Part shown: positions 8,420 to 20,120 of the stretch, in pieces
Position numbering within the stretch: position 1 is the first letter of the stretch
Layout: each line of letters starts with the position of its first letter
Assembly: GCA_014191855.1 (NCBI GenBank)
Contig: BJHF01000001.1
Location: forward strand, 1-64,000
Source of the DNA: Deltaproteobacteria bacterium
GTDB lineage: Bacteria; Myxococcota_A; UBA796; SXON01
Length of the DNA: 64,000 nucleotides
Direction of reading: 5' to 3'
The notes under the pieces: generated by a model
Database searches by the model: none
Seen by the model: the letters and a program-made list of their open reading frames with translations, nothing else
Told to the model about the DNA's origin: nothing
Made by a program: the position numbers and the translations under genes

Positions 8420-8785
8420 ATGGAACCCGACCGAATCGAGTTCTTTCGGACCCTGCTCAACGAGCGCCTTCGCGCCTTATTGAGCGAAGCCGGCGCCACG
8501 CTCGGCGATCTCACGGTCGAGAAGGAGAACCTCGCAGATGCGATCGATCTCGCCTCGATGGAGTCGAATCGGGACTTCCAGCTCCGCATCCGCGATCGCG
8601 AGCGCGTGCTGATCCACAAGATCAAGGAGGCGATCGGGCGCATCGAGCAGGGGGACTACGGCATCTGCGTGAGCTGCGGGAACGAGATCGCGGAGAAGCG
8701 CCTGATGGCGCGCCCGGTCGCTACGCACTGCATCGACTGCAAAACGGAGCTGGAGCAGCTCGAGCGGTCGAGCCGGGACCTGTAG
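8420..8785 (+). CDS. dksA: DksA/TraR-type RNA polymerase-binding regulator
   Basis: 121 residues preceded by GGAG at 8411-8414. The coiled-coil tip carries DAIDLAS (residues 40-46), matching the DxxDxA motif that acts in the RNA polymerase secondary channel with ppGpp. The C-terminal zinc finger has Cys83, Cys86, Cys104 and Cys107. Proteins of this family reset promoter choice in starvation and repress rRNA promoters. galU follows after three bases, so the two are likely one transcript. A terminator-like hairpin in the leader suggests regulation by attenuation. Confidence 0.92.
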   Translation: MEPDRIEFFRTLLNERLRALLSEAGATLGDLTVEKENLADAIDLASMESNRDFQLRIRDRERVLIHKIKEAIGRIEQGDYGICVSCGNEIAEKRLMARPVATHCIDCKTELEQLERSSRDL

Positions 8786-8788
8786 TCC

Positions 8789-9646
8789 ATGGCCGTAACC
8801 AAGGCGGTGTTGCCCGTTGCGGGCCTCGGCACTCGCTTTTTGCCGCTTACCAAGGCGGTTCCGAAAGAGCTGCTGCCGATCGTGGACCGTCCGTGTATCG
8901 AGTACGTGGTCGCAGAGGCCGTGGCGGCGGGGATCACGGATCTGGTGTTCGTCACCGCGCGCGGGAAGGGCGCGATCGAGGACTACTTCGACCGATCTCC
9001 GATGTTGGAGGCCACGCTGGAGGCCGCAGGAAAGGGCGCGTTGGTGGCGGAGGTGCGTCGCGTTGCGGAGCTCGCCCGCGTCGTAACAGTGCGCCAGGAT
9101 CAGATGCGCGGGCTCGGGCACGCCGTACTGTGTGCGGCGCCGGCAGTGGGGAACGAGGACTTCGTGGTGATCCTCCCCGATGACATCGTGGATGCCGAAG
9201 TGCCGGTCGTCGCGCAGCTCCTCAACGTTCACGCCGCGAGAGGCGGCGCGGTCGTGTCGCTCAAGAACGTGCCGAGGGAGCGCACCAATCGCTACGGGAT
9301 CTGCGCGGGCCCCATGCTCACCGAAACGCTGATGCGGATCGATCGGATGGTGGAGAAGCCGAAACCGGAAGATGCGCCGTCCACCCTCTCGATTGTGGGG
9401 CGCTATGTGCTCCCGGCCGCCATCTTCGCGATCTTGCGGGAAACGCCCCCGGGGGCCGGCGGCGAGATCCAGCTCACTGATGCGCTCGCGCGCCTGCCGT
9501 TGGCGTACGGGCATGTGTTCTCCGGGCAACATTTTGATACCGGGAACCCGGTGGGGCTGCTCGAAGCCCAGCTCCACTACGCAACGCGGCACCCGGAGTA
9601 CGGCGCCGCGGCCCGCGCTTTGTGCGCCCGGTTTGCCGGCAGCTAA
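8789..9646 (+). CDS. galU: UTP-glucose-1-phosphate uridylyltransferase
   Basis: 285 residues, the usual family length. The nucleotide-binding N-terminus (LPVAGLGTRFLPLTKAVPKE, residues 8-27) is diagnostic. ILPDDIVD, the VEKP segment (MVEKPKP) and GGEIQLTDAL are also present. The enzyme makes UDP-glucose from UTP and glucose-1-phosphate for envelope polysaccharides. It lies three bases after dksA. Its stop codon overlaps that of the convergent J-domain gene by four bases, so no terminator separates the two. Confidence 0.93.
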   Translation: MAVTKAVLPVAGLGTRFLPLTKAVPKELLPIVDRPCIEYVVAEAVAAGITDLVFVTARGKGAIEDYFDRSPMLEATLEAAGKGALVAEVRRVAELARVVTVRQDQMRGLGHAVLCAAPAVGNEDFVVILPDDIVDAEVPVVAQLLNVHAARGGAVVSLKNVPRERTNRYGICAGPMLTETLMRIDRMVEKPKPEDAPSTLSIVGRYVLPAAIFAILRETPPGAGGEIQLTDALARLPLAYGHVFSGQHFDTGNPVGLLEAQLHYATRHPEYGAAARALCARFAGS

Positions 9647-10722
9647 CGAACGGCGGCTTTGAGCAGCTTCAAAAGCGCCTTGGCCTTCTCGTTCTTCGGT
9701 TCGAGCTCCACGGCGGCCTGCGCCTCCCGAAGCGCGTTCTGGCCCATCTTCAGCTCGTTGTACAGTTCGCCGAGGGCGATGCGGAACTCGGCGCGCTTCG
9801 GCTCCTTCTGCACCGCCTTTCGGAGCAGCGCGAGGCACTCCCGCGGCTCCTCCTCTTGCTGGCGTTGGAGCTGCGCCAGCCGGAAGTACGCCATGCCCTC
9901 GTCGGGCTCGCACTCCACCGCCTTGCGGTAGTTCGCCAGCGCGTCGCGCGTGTTCCCGTACTGCTCGGCCTGCTGCCCCTTCGTTACGAGGGTGACGCAC
10001 CGGAGCTGCAGCGCCTTGTGCTGCGCCTGCTTGAAGAGATCGGCGTAGGTTTGATTGCGCGCGTCGTAGCGCATCGCCAGGTACAACCCGCTCTCCGCCT
10101 TGGAGTAGCGGCCGGCGTTGAAATCTTCCAGACCGGCGTCGTAATATGCCTTCGCTCGGGCTAGCTGCTCGGCGATCTGGGAGCGCAGCTTGTTCACCGC
10201 CACATTCGTGGGGCTTGGCGGCTGGGGAACGGGCGGCGGGGGGGGCGGTGGCGGCGCGGCCGCCGCGGCTGGCCGCGCCATGCCGGGAGCCACGCTGGTG
10301 GGCGAGAGCCGCACTTCGGAGAGCGCGGAAACCTTGGAGTTTCCCGATGGCGTACGGTCCATCTTGACTTCGAAGCCGACGCGCTCGTCGCGCGCCACAC
10401 CGCCGACCTCGGCCACCGTGATGCCCTGCTCGCGCAGGTCGGCGTCGTAGATGGTGCGTTTGCCGTCGTCGCGCAGCGTTTTGTACGCTCGCGTGACCTC
10501 GACGAAATTATTGTCGATGATCGGCAAGATGTCTTTCGCATCGCGCGAAAAGAAGCGGTCGGGGTGCCAGTCGCGCACATACTCCCGATAGGCCGACTCC
10601 ACATCGTGCTTCGATGCCCGCAGATCCAGCCCCAGCAAACCGTAATATGTCCCGGTTCTTGTCTGCTTTTCGACTCGCTCGATCGCAGCGAGCTCTACGG
10701 GGTTCAACGGAGCTTTGGCCAT
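9643..10722 (-). CDS. J-domain protein with C-terminal TPR repeats
   Basis: 359 residues. A J domain sits at residues 24-80 (YYGLLGLD, the HPD motif at 53-55 in DWHPDRFF, VTRAYKTLRDD), which stimulates the ATPase of a DnaK-type chaperone. A Pro/Ala-rich linker with a run of prolines separates it from about four tetratricopeptide repeats (AKAYYDAGLEDFNAGRYSKA, ALANYRKAVECEPD, CLALLRKAVQKEPKRAE, ALREAQAAVELEPKNEKA). It has no G/F region or zinc centre, so it is a class III J-protein that probably brings specific partners to Hsp70. A TATGAT hexamer lies 9 nt upstream of the ATG. Confidence 0.85.
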   Translation of the reverse strand: MAKAPLNPVELAAIERVEKQTRTGTYYGLLGLDLRASKHDVESAYREYVRDWHPDRFFSRDAKDILPIIDNNFVEVTRAYKTLRDDGKRTIYDADLREQGITVAEVGGVARDERVGFEVKMDRTPSGNSKVSALSEVRLSPTSVAPGMARPAAAAAPPPPPPPPVPQPPSPTNVAVNKLRSQIAEQLARAKAYYDAGLEDFNAGRYSKAESGLYLAMRYDARNQTYADLFKQAQHKALQLRCVTLVTKGQQAEQYGNTRDALANYRKAVECEPDEGMAYFRLAQLQRQQEEEPRECLALLRKAVQKEPKRAEFRIALGELYNELKMGQNALREAQAAVELEPKNEKAKALLKLLKAAVR

Positions 10723-10731
10723 GCCGCCGCG

Positions 10732-10737
10732 ATCATA
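10732..10737 (-). promoter_or_regulatory. -10 element upstream of the J-domain gene
   Basis: TATGAT on the minus strand, 9 nt before the ATG at 10722. It lies in the short gap (10723-10755) after xerC. The gene may thus have its own near-leaderless promoter rather than depend on xerC read-through. Confidence 0.45.
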
Positions 10738-10755
10738 GCCGCTCCGAGCGAAGGA

Positions 10756-11604
10756 TCAACCGCGCCGCTTCGCGTGCGGGTGCGCGGCCCGGTACGTGCG
10801 CTGCAGCGCCTCGAGATCGAGCTGCGTGTAGCGCTGCGTCGTCGAGAGGGAGGCGTGCCCCAACATCTCTTGGATCGCGCGGATATCGGCGCCAGCGCTC
10901 AGCAGGTGCGTAGCGAAGCTGTGTCGCAGGGCGTGCGGGTGCACATCGGGCAAGCCGGCGCGCTCGGCGCCTTCGTGTACGATGGTGTAGGCCGACCGCG
11001 TGGAGAGGCGGCGCCCGCGAACGTTCAGAAACAGCGCGCCTGCGGCGAGCCCGCGCAAGGTGACCAGCTCCTGCACGGCCGTCGCCGCCTCCGATCCCAG
11101 CGGCACGACGCGGTCCTTTCCTCCCTTGCCGCGTCGAACCCGCACCACCCGCTCCTGGAGATCCACGTCGTCGACGTTGAGCGCCACGAGCTCCGACACG
11201 CGCAGGCCAGACCCGTACGCGACCTCCAAAAGCGCCCGGTCCCGGGCCGACTCCGGGAATTCCACCAGCTTGCTCGCCTCATCCACCTGGAGCACCCGGG
11301 GCAGCGGCGGCTTCACCTTGGGGGGACGGAGCCGCTCGGCGGGCGAGCGCGCCGCGAGCCCTTCACGCATCGCCCAGCGCCAGAAACCCTTCAGGTTTGA
11401 GATTCGGCGCGCCAGGCTGGAGGGCGCGCTGGCGCCCTGGGCGAGCCAACGGCGCAGGTCGGCGGTGGTGGCGTCCAGCACCGGTCGCGGGGCGATCATC
11501 CCGGTCAGCCCGGTCAATTCGTCGCCATAGGCGCGGAGGGTGTGCGGCGAGGCCCCGCGCTCGGCGCGGAGGTAGTCGAGGTAGCGCTGCACCGGGTCGG
11601 CCAT
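10756..11604 (-). CDS. xerC: Tyrosine recombinase XerC
   Basis: 282 residues, near the usual XerC/D size. The N-terminal SAM-like core-binding domain (RYLDYLRAERGASPHTLRAY) is followed by the catalytic domain with Arg135 (SGLRVSEL), Lys163, His224 and Arg227 (HALRHSFATHLL), His250 (LGHASLS) and the nucleophile Tyr259 (TTQRYT). Xer recombinases resolve chromosome dimers at dif. Its position divergent from topA and the lack of integron or phage genes favour the housekeeping XerC role over an integrase. Start ATG 11604 is supported by TACGAT 7 nt upstream. Confidence 0.88.
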   Translation of the reverse strand: MADPVQRYLDYLRAERGASPHTLRAYGDELTGLTGMIAPRPVLDATTADLRRWLAQGASAPSSLARRISNLKGFWRWAMREGLAARSPAERLRPPKVKPPLPRVLQVDEASKLVEFPESARDRALLEVAYGSGLRVSELVALNVDDVDLQERVVRVRRGKGGKDRVVPLGSEAATAVQELVTLRGLAAGALFLNVRGRRLSTRSAYTIVHEGAERAGLPDVHPHALRHSFATHLLSAGADIRAIQEMLGHASLSTTQRYTQLDLEALQRTYRAAHPHAKRRG

Positions 11605-11611
11605 GGCGTAG

Positions 11612-11617
11612 ATCGTA
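11612..11617 (-). promoter_or_regulatory. -10 element of a probable leaderless xerC promoter
   Basis: TACGAT on the minus strand ends 7 nt before ATG 11604, with no Shine-Dalgarno sequence between them. Confidence 0.5.
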
Positions 11618-11674
11618 TCCGACCTGAAAGCTTCTTTGGCTTCTGGCGCGGTCGCGGGGTATTCGTCGCCCGCC

Positions 11675-14434
11675 ATGGCCAAACCGCTCCTGATCGTAGA
11701 GTCCCCGACCAAGAAGAAGACCATCGAGCGCTTCCTCGGCAGCGGCTACATGGTGGAAGCCAGCGTCGGTCACATCCGGGATTTACCGGAAACATCCAAG
11801 GACATTCCGGACGAGGTGAAGAAGTCCGGTGTTGATCCCGACTTCGCGGTGAACATCGCGGAGGGCTTCAAGCCCTACTACGTGGTGCCCGCGAAGAAGA
11901 AGAAGCAGGTCGCCGAGCTCAAGGCCCTGATGAAAGACGCCAGCGTCGTTTACCTCGCGACAGACGAAGACCGCGAAGGGGAGAGCATCTCCTGGCATCT
12001 GCGCGAGGTGTTGCACCCGAAAGTGCCGGTTCATCGCATGGTGTTCCACGAGATCACCCCTGAGGCCATCAAGGCAGCGCTCGCTCACCCGCGGCAGATC
12101 GACGAGAACCTCGTGGCGGCTCAGGAGACGCGGCGAATCCTCGACCGGCTGTACGGATACGCGGTGAGCCCGGTGTTGTGGCGGAAGATTCGCGGCGCCC
12201 GCAGCGCCGGCCGGGTGCAGACACCGGCGGTGAAGCTGCTCGTGGATCGGGAACGCGCGCGGATGGCGTTCCGCACGGCCACGTGGTGGGACGTGGAGGC
12301 GATCTTCGGGGCAAAGGATTCGGTCATCCCGGCCAACCTGCTCGCGGTGGGTGGCCGGCGGGTGGCGCGCGGCAAGGACTTCGACGAGAAGACGGGGCGG
12401 CTGGCGGACCAGAAGGCGCTGCACCTCGACGAAGCGGCGGCGCGGGCGCTCGCGGCACGCCTCACGGGGCAGCCCGCGAAGGTGACGAGCGTGGAGTCGA
12501 AGCCGTGGAAGGAGCGGCCGTTCCCGCCGTTCACGACGAGCACGCTCCAGCAGGAGGCGAACCGGAAGCTCCGGTGGACGGCCAAGCACACGATGCGCGT
12601 GGCGCAAGGGCTCTACGAGCGCGGCTGGATCACCTACATGCGTACCGATAGCGTGGCGCTTTCGGACCAGGCGATCAACGCGGCCCGCGGCCTCATCGCC
12701 GCCCAGTATGGGCCGGAGTACCTGCCGGCAGAGACGCGGCGGTACAAAAGCAACGCCAAGAACGCCCAGGAAGCGCACGAAGCGATACGCCCGGCCGGTA
12801 CGAGTTTCCGCTCGATCGAGGAGGCCCGGGCGCAGCTCGACGTGGACGAAGCGCGGCTGTTCGAGCTGGTGTGGAAGCGCACCGTCGCCTGCCAGATGGC
12901 GGATGCGCACGGGCAGCAGGTGAACGTCGACATCGTGGTCGTGGACGCGCGCTTTGGCGCCAGCGGCCGCACCGTCACCTTCCCGGGCTTCCGGCGCGCC
13001 TATGTCGAAGGCTCCGACGATCCGGATGCCGATCTCGCCGACCAGGAGCGGGTGTTGCCCGCCGTGCGCGAAGGGGAATCGCTCACGACGCGCCAGCTCA
13101 CGCCGAAGGGGCACACCACGCAGCCCCCCGCGCGCCTCACGGAGGCCACCCTGGTGAAGGAGCTGGAGCGCCTCGGCATCGGCCGACCCAGCACCTATGC
13201 CGGGATCATCGACCTGATCCTGGAGCGCGGCTACGCATTCAAGCGCAGCAACGCGCTCGTTCCCACGCACCTCGCAATGTTGCTGATCAACTTCATGGAC
13301 GCGCAGCTCTCCGAGCTGGTGAGCTACGACTTCACGGCCAAGGTCGAAGACGATCTGGATCGGATCGCGCTGGGACAGAACGACCGTGCCTCGTTCCTCG
13401 CAGGCTTCTACCTCGGCGAAGGCGGGCTCAAGCCGCGCCTCGAAGCGGCCCTCGCGGCCGACAGCACTCCGCTGTACCGCCTGCCCATCGCGGGGGATGA
13501 CCCGGGGGAAATGCACGTTCGGGTTGGGCAGTTCGGGCCCTTCGTGACCGATGGCGCGGGCGGCACGGCGAACATCCCCCCGGAGATGGCGCCCGACGAA
13601 GTGACGGTGGAGTGGGCGAAGGCTGCCCTGCAGAAGAAGGCGGCCGGCCCCGCGACGCTCGGCGTGGATTCGGCAGGAACGAAGGTGTACGTCATGGACG
13701 GGCGCTTCGGCCCGTTCGTGCAGCTTGGCGAGGCCGATGCCAAGTCCAAGGAGAAGCCCCCGCGCGCCTCCCTGCTCCCAGGGATGACGCCGGGAACGCT
13801 CACCCTCGCCGACGCGCTGGGCCTGCTTTCCCTCCCGCGCACGCTCGGCAAGGACGCCGCCGGCGCCGATGTTAGCGCCAGCAACGGTCGATATGGTCCG
13901 TACGTGCGTGGCGGGGATCAGTCGCGCACGGTGCCGCCGGAGCTGAGCGTGCTCACGCTCACGCTGGCACAAGCCTTGGACCTGCTCGCCAAACCGCAGA
14001 CCGGGAAGTCGTCCGTGTCGCGCTCGCGACCGTCAGCGCTCCGGGAGCTGGGGGCCGATCCGGTGAGCGGGAACCCGATCAAGCTCATGGACGGGCGCTT
14101 CGGCGCCTACGTGACGGACGGGGAGACGAACGCCACGATCCCGAAGGGGACAGCGCCCGAGAACCTTACGACGGAGGAGGCCGTGGAGCTGCTCGCGCGG
14201 CGCCGCGAGGCCGGCCCGAGCAAGGGGAGGTTCGCGAAGCGGGGCGCGAAGAAGGCGCCCGCCGCCGCGAAGAAGGCTCCCGCCGCCGCGAAGAAGGCTC
14301 CCGCCGCCGCGAAGAAGGCTCCCGCCGCCGCGAAGAAGGCTCCCGCCGCCGCGAAGAAGGCTCCCGCCGCCGCGAAGAAGGCCCCCGCCGCCGCCAAGAA
14401 AGCGCCCGCGAAAGACCCGAAAAAGAAGTCGTAG
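11675..14434 (+). CDS. topA: DNA topoisomerase I with a lysine/alanine repeat tail
   Basis: 919 residues. The N-terminal TOPRIM domain (LLIVESPTKKKTIERFLG, then DEDREGE) is followed by the type IA core with catalytic Tyr321 in ITYMRTDS. After the core come several C-terminal TopA repeats (GRFGPFVQLG, GRYGPYVRGG, GRFGAYVTDG) in place of Cys4 zinc fingers. The last 60 residues are eight copies of a KKAPAAA heptad, a histone H1-like tail presumably adding DNA affinity. The enzyme relaxes negative supercoils. The start at 11675 is chosen because MAKPLLIVESPTKKK is the normal N-terminus; frames further upstream add only unrelated residues. Confidence 0.93.
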   Translation: MAKPLLIVESPTKKKTIERFLGSGYMVEASVGHIRDLPETSKDIPDEVKKSGVDPDFAVNIAEGFKPYYVVPAKKKKQVAELKALMKDASVVYLATDEDREGESISWHLREVLHPKVPVHRMVFHEITPEAIKAALAHPRQIDENLVAAQETRRILDRLYGYAVSPVLWRKIRGARSAGRVQTPAVKLLVDRERARMAFRTATWWDVEAIFGAKDSVIPANLLAVGGRRVARGKDFDEKTGRLADQKALHLDEAAARALAARLTGQPAKVTSVESKPWKERPFPPFTTSTLQQEANRKLRWTAKHTMRVAQGLYERGWITYMRTDSVALSDQAINAARGLIAAQYGPEYLPAETRRYKSNAKNAQEAHEAIRPAGTSFRSIEEARAQLDVDEARLFELVWKRTVACQMADAHGQQVNVDIVVVDARFGASGRTVTFPGFRRAYVEGSDDPDADLADQERVLPAVREGESLTTRQLTPKGHTTQPPARLTEATLVKELERLGIGRPSTYAGIIDLILERGYAFKRSNALVPTHLAMLLINFMDAQLSELVSYDFTAKVEDDLDRIALGQNDRASFLAGFYLGEGGLKPRLEAALAADSTPLYRLPIAGDDPGEMHVRVGQFGPFVTDGAGGTANIPPEMAPDEVTVEWAKAALQKKAAGPATLGVDSAGTKVYVMDGRFGPFVQLGEADAKSKEKPPRASLLPGMTPGTLTLADALGLLSLPRTLGKDAAGADVSASNGRYGPYVRGGDQSRTVPPELSVLTLTLAQALDLLAKPQTGKSSVSRSRPSALRELGADPVSGNPIKLMDGRFGAYVTDGETNATIPKGTAPENLTTEEAVELLARRREAGPSKGRFAKRGAKKAPAAAKKAPAAAKKAPAAAKKAPAAAKKAPAAAKKAPAAAKKAPAAAKKAPAKDPKKKS
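14246..14413 (+). repeat. 21-bp tandem repeat coding the topA tail, 8 units
   Basis: Eight in-frame 21-bp units encoding AKKAPAA, nearly identical at the DNA level (GCGAAGAAGGCTCCCGCCGC is the commonest form; the first and last units vary). Such uniformity points to recent expansion by slippage or unequal crossing over, and the copy number is expected to vary between strains. Confidence 0.9.
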
Positions 14435-14446
14435 CGGCGGCCCCCC

Positions 14447-15379
14447 GTGGCCGCCCGCCCTTCGGAGGCCCCCGTCGCGCGCCGTTCGACGACCTCTCTC
14501 ACCCCGCGGGCCGCGGTGGCGATGTTGGTGTCGTGTGTGTGTTTCACCGCGATGTCCGCCGCGATCGGCGAGGCGCACGCGCACGAGCCGCACCTCTCCA
14601 GCACCGCCAGCAGCGCCGTGCGGAGCGGCGTCAACCTGTTGGTGATCTTGGCGATGGCGCGAGGAAACGTGAACTACTTGCTTGGTGATCGACGCGCCGC
14701 GCTGTGGGGGCGCGGCCTCGCCGGCGCGACGGCGCTGTTGACCTACTTCGCGGCCCTCACCCGGGTAGGTATCGGGGAAGCTGCGTTTCTCAACAACACC
14801 TCCACGTTCTGGGTTGCGGCGTTCGCACCCTGGGTGCTCGGCGAGCGTGCCCGGCCGCTGGTGTGGCTCGCGGTGCTGGGGTCGGTGGTTGGCGTGGCCC
14901 TGCTCGGCGCGCCGCGGGAGGGGGTGAGCGATCTGGCAGGGCGCGGCCTCGGGGCGCTGAGCGGCGTGGCGGCTGCGGTGGCGTACCTCTCAGTGCGCAA
15001 GGCCTCGGCGAGCAATCCGCCCGAGGTCATCGTGTTCTATTTCATCGCCGTGTCGTCGATCGTGTGCGTGATCCTCGCGTTGTTCACGCCTGTCACGTGG
15101 CCGAACGCGCCGGCCACGTGGGCGTGGTTGGGATTCGCGGGGGTCGCCGCCACGGGCGGCCAGCTCCTGATGACGCGCGCGTACCAGTGGGGCCCGGCTG
15201 CGCCGATCGCTGCGTTGTCGACCGCGACCCCGCTGTTCACCGCGCTCGTCGGCGTCGTGCTCCTGGGCGAACGCCCGGATGGATACGCAGTTGCCGGCAT
15301 GGCATGTTTGGCTGGCTTTGGGGTGGGACTTCCGCTGTTCGATGCGCGACGAGTCGCGACGACACGTCCGGAAGCCTGA
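14447..15379 (+). CDS. EamA/DMT-family membrane transporter
   Basis: 310 residues from a GTG 12 bases after topA. About ten hydrophobic segments are arranged as two EamA halves; conserved-looking parts include FAALTRVGIGEAAFLNNTSTFW at the end of helix 4 and WVLGERARPLVWLAVLGSVVGVALL. Family members export or import amino acids and other metabolites. The first 25 residues are polar and probably cytoplasmic. The substrate is unknown. It probably shares the topA transcript. Confidence 0.8.
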   Translation: MAARPSEAPVARRSTTSLTPRAAVAMLVSCVCFTAMSAAIGEAHAHEPHLSSTASSAVRSGVNLLVILAMARGNVNYLLGDRRAALWGRGLAGATALLTYFAALTRVGIGEAAFLNNTSTFWVAAFAPWVLGERARPLVWLAVLGSVVGVALLGAPREGVSDLAGRGLGALSGVAAAVAYLSVRKASASNPPEVIVFYFIAVSSIVCVILALFTPVTWPNAPATWAWLGFAGVAATGGQLLMTRAYQWGPAAPIAALSTATPLFTALVGVVLLGERPDGYAVAGMACLAGFGVGLPLFDARRVATTRPEA

Positions 15380-15411
15380 CCGGGGAGCGTCCGCCCGGTT
15401 AGGCGGGAACC

Positions 15412-18157
<2,746 letters not shown>

Positions 18158-18190
18158 TCCCGCTCACCGCGCCAAACGGAAGGCGGACAC

Positions 18191-18606
18191 GACTGAGCCC
18201 GTACAAGATCGCCGTGCAAGACGCGGCGCCGTCGCGGCGGGCGCCTCGTGGGTGGAGCCAGTCGCCGATGGAAGCCGAAGAAAGAACCAAGGTTAGCGCC
18301 TGGTCCTGCCGGCTCGGGCCGCCGCCGCGCTCGCGGCGGCGAGGCACCCGTTGTGCGCTTCGCACCAAGGGGTGCCGACCAATGAGCGAAGGGTTGGCCC
18401 GCGCGAAGCGATGAAGGGCCAGCCCCGAGCGACGATGGCGACCCGTCGAAGGTCGGCGAGCCGTCACCCGCCCGGTCATCGCCCGGGACATCGTCCAGCA
18501 GACATCCGGAACCGGAGCGTGGCCCCCGAGGTTCCCGCGGAGGCTTGCTGCGACGGCTACATCGTGTCCACGTGGCGTTTGGCGCGGGGAGTAGGCGCAG
18601 GCCCGC
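18191..18606 (-). repeat. Dispersed repeat element, copy 2 with an extra middle segment
   Basis: This fills the 449-base gap between convergent bioD and the following lipoprotein (18158-18190 shows nothing else). Read on the minus strand it aligns with 7108-7427 from end to end. The 26-base identical core is at 18533-18558. Relative to copy 1 it has about 95 extra bases in the middle (roughly 18340-18440) with short inverted repeats. As in copy 1, an element end abuts a stop codon of a neighbouring gene. No protein-coding pattern is apparent. Confidence 0.75.
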
Positions 18607-20088
18607 TCAGTAATACATATACCGCGTGCTGTACGCGTTGAGCACGGTGTTGCCGTACGCATCCGTCGTCTGGGTGACCGAGTAGTAGCTGCCGCGGGTA
18701 TAGCCGTAGTACGAGCTGCTGTATCCGCCGGAGCCGTACTCAAGGAGCTGCAGCCCCGGGCGGCCGTAGTAGCCGTAGAGCGAGTAGTAGGGGCTGTCGA
18801 GCGTGCCGTTGAACTTGTAGGAGCGCATGTCGAAGCTGATGTCTCCTACGCTGTCCATCGGCATCGAGGCGCAGCCGGTCACGGTCGACGACGAGGCGGA
18901 GTCGTAGGTGTAGTCCGCGCCGAAGGAGTAGGTGCACCCGCGGCACGAGCTGTTCTCGCTCGCGATGAGTGACCAGAGGATATCGCAGTCGTTCGCGGTA
19001 TATCGGCCGGAGCTGTAGATGTCCCACTCGGCCGTGCCGGTGGCGGTGGCGGTGCCCGCCGTGTCCTCCGTCACGGTCACCTCCATCGAGGCCGTGACGC
19101 GGTAGCCGGTCGGCGCCGCGATGGTCACGGCGGCCGACGTCATCGTCACGACGTCGAAGCCGTCGCTCACCTCCACCAGACACTCCCATTGTTCGCCGAT
19201 CGTCGTGAGGTCGGCTGCGACGGTGCGGCTGTCTCCCACCTCGGTGGCCTCCAGGCCATCGCGATACCACGTGTACGCGGTAGTGGGGGTGCCCCCGTCC
19301 GCGTCGCTGCTGCGGGCGGTGCAGGTCAGGTCGTCATCGTCGGAGGGGTCGGTGGGGCTGATCGCCACCGAGGTGATCTCGGGGGGGGTGTTGGTCACCG
19401 TGACGCTGGCCTCCACCACCACCGGGTCGCTCGCGCCATCCGACACGGTCACCACCACCCGGAATGTCTCCCCGCCGTCGACATACACGCCGTCGATCGA
19501 GGACTTTCCGTCCCAACTCGAGTTGCGGGCTCCGTCCTGGTACCACTCGATGTTTTGCGTGAGTACATCGCCGTTCGCGTCGTCGGCCGGAGTGTCGAAC
19601 ACCAGGGTGAGGTCGTCCCCGCCGACGGGCGCCGCCGGGTCGAGGTGGATCACCGGCGCGGTGGGCACGATGTTCCCCACGGTGGCCATCGAGGTGCCTG
19701 CCGCGCCTTCGGCTTTGCCGTCCGACGGGTACACGTTGAGCGTCCAGGTGTCGCCTTCGACGGTGCGATCGCCGATCACGTAGTCCCCCGTGAGATCGGC
19801 CTGCACCGCCCCGTTCTGGAGCCACTCGTAGCGGTAGGTGATCGGATCGGCCTCCGCGTCCGTCGCGTCGGCCGTGATCGTGGCGCGCAGCGTGGCCGTG
19901 TCGCTCGGGCTCGCGGGGGTGATCGCCACCACGGGCGCGGTCGGCGCGGTGTTGTTGCCTGAGCCGGTGTCGCCGGTGTCGGTGTCCGCGCCCGAGTCGG
20001 TATCGCCATGGCCGGTGGACGTGTCCTTGTCGGCCGTGTCGGTGTCTACGGGGCAGGCGAGCAGAAGCAGGAGGGGGAGGGTGCGCAT
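18607..20088 (-). CDS. Large lipoprotein with Ig/PKD-like repeats
   Basis: 493 residues. The lipobox is LLLAC with Cys12, followed by a linker of Asp, Thr, Gly and Ser (DTDTADKDTSTGHGDTDSG). Three repeats of about 95 residues each open with a pattern like APVVAITPASPSDTATLRA and contain YEWLQNG, IEWYQDG and YTWYRDG, the strand-loop pattern of PKD/Ig-like domains. The last 120 residues are rich in Tyr, Ser and Gly and contain two close cysteines (SCRGC). It is probably a surface-exposed adhesive or structural protein; no catalytic motif is seen. Confidence 0.7.
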   Translation of the reverse strand: MRTLPLLLLLACPVDTDTADKDTSTGHGDTDSGADTDTGDTGSGNNTAPTAPVVAITPASPSDTATLRATITADATDAEADPITYRYEWLQNGAVQADLTGDYVIGDRTVEGDTWTLNVYPSDGKAEGAAGTSMATVGNIVPTAPVIHLDPAAPVGGDDLTLVFDTPADDANGDVLTQNIEWYQDGARNSSWDGKSSIDGVYVDGGETFRVVVTVSDGASDPVVVEASVTVTNTPPEITSVAISPTDPSDDDDLTCTARSSDADGGTPTTAYTWYRDGLEATEVGDSRTVAADLTTIGEQWECLVEVSDGFDVVTMTSAAVTIAAPTGYRVTASMEVTVTEDTAGTATATGTAEWDIYSSGRYTANDCDILWSLIASENSSCRGCTYSFGADYTYDSASSSTVTGCASMPMDSVGDISFDMRSYKFNGTLDSPYYSLYGYYGRPGLQLLEYGSGGYSSSYYGYTRGSYYSVTQTTDAYGNTVLNAYSTRYMYY

Positions 20089-20120
20089 GGCGCGTGTCTA
20101 CCCAAGAAACGCGCGACCGT

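Noticed and set aside
10756-11604. Integron or phage integrase
   Set aside because: No attC array, cassette genes or phage genes surround it, and the length and divergent topA neighbour fit housekeeping XerC.
11783-13972. A 729-codon open frame on the minus strand
   Set aside because: It is fully antisense to topA, whose domains and catalytic motifs are clear; long antisense frames are expected from high GC at third positions.
18158-18606. A protein-coding gene in the gap after bioD
   Set aside because: Open frames exist on both strands but follow the repeat's base composition; no start with a ribosome binding site or -10 is present, and the homologous copy has different frame lengths.
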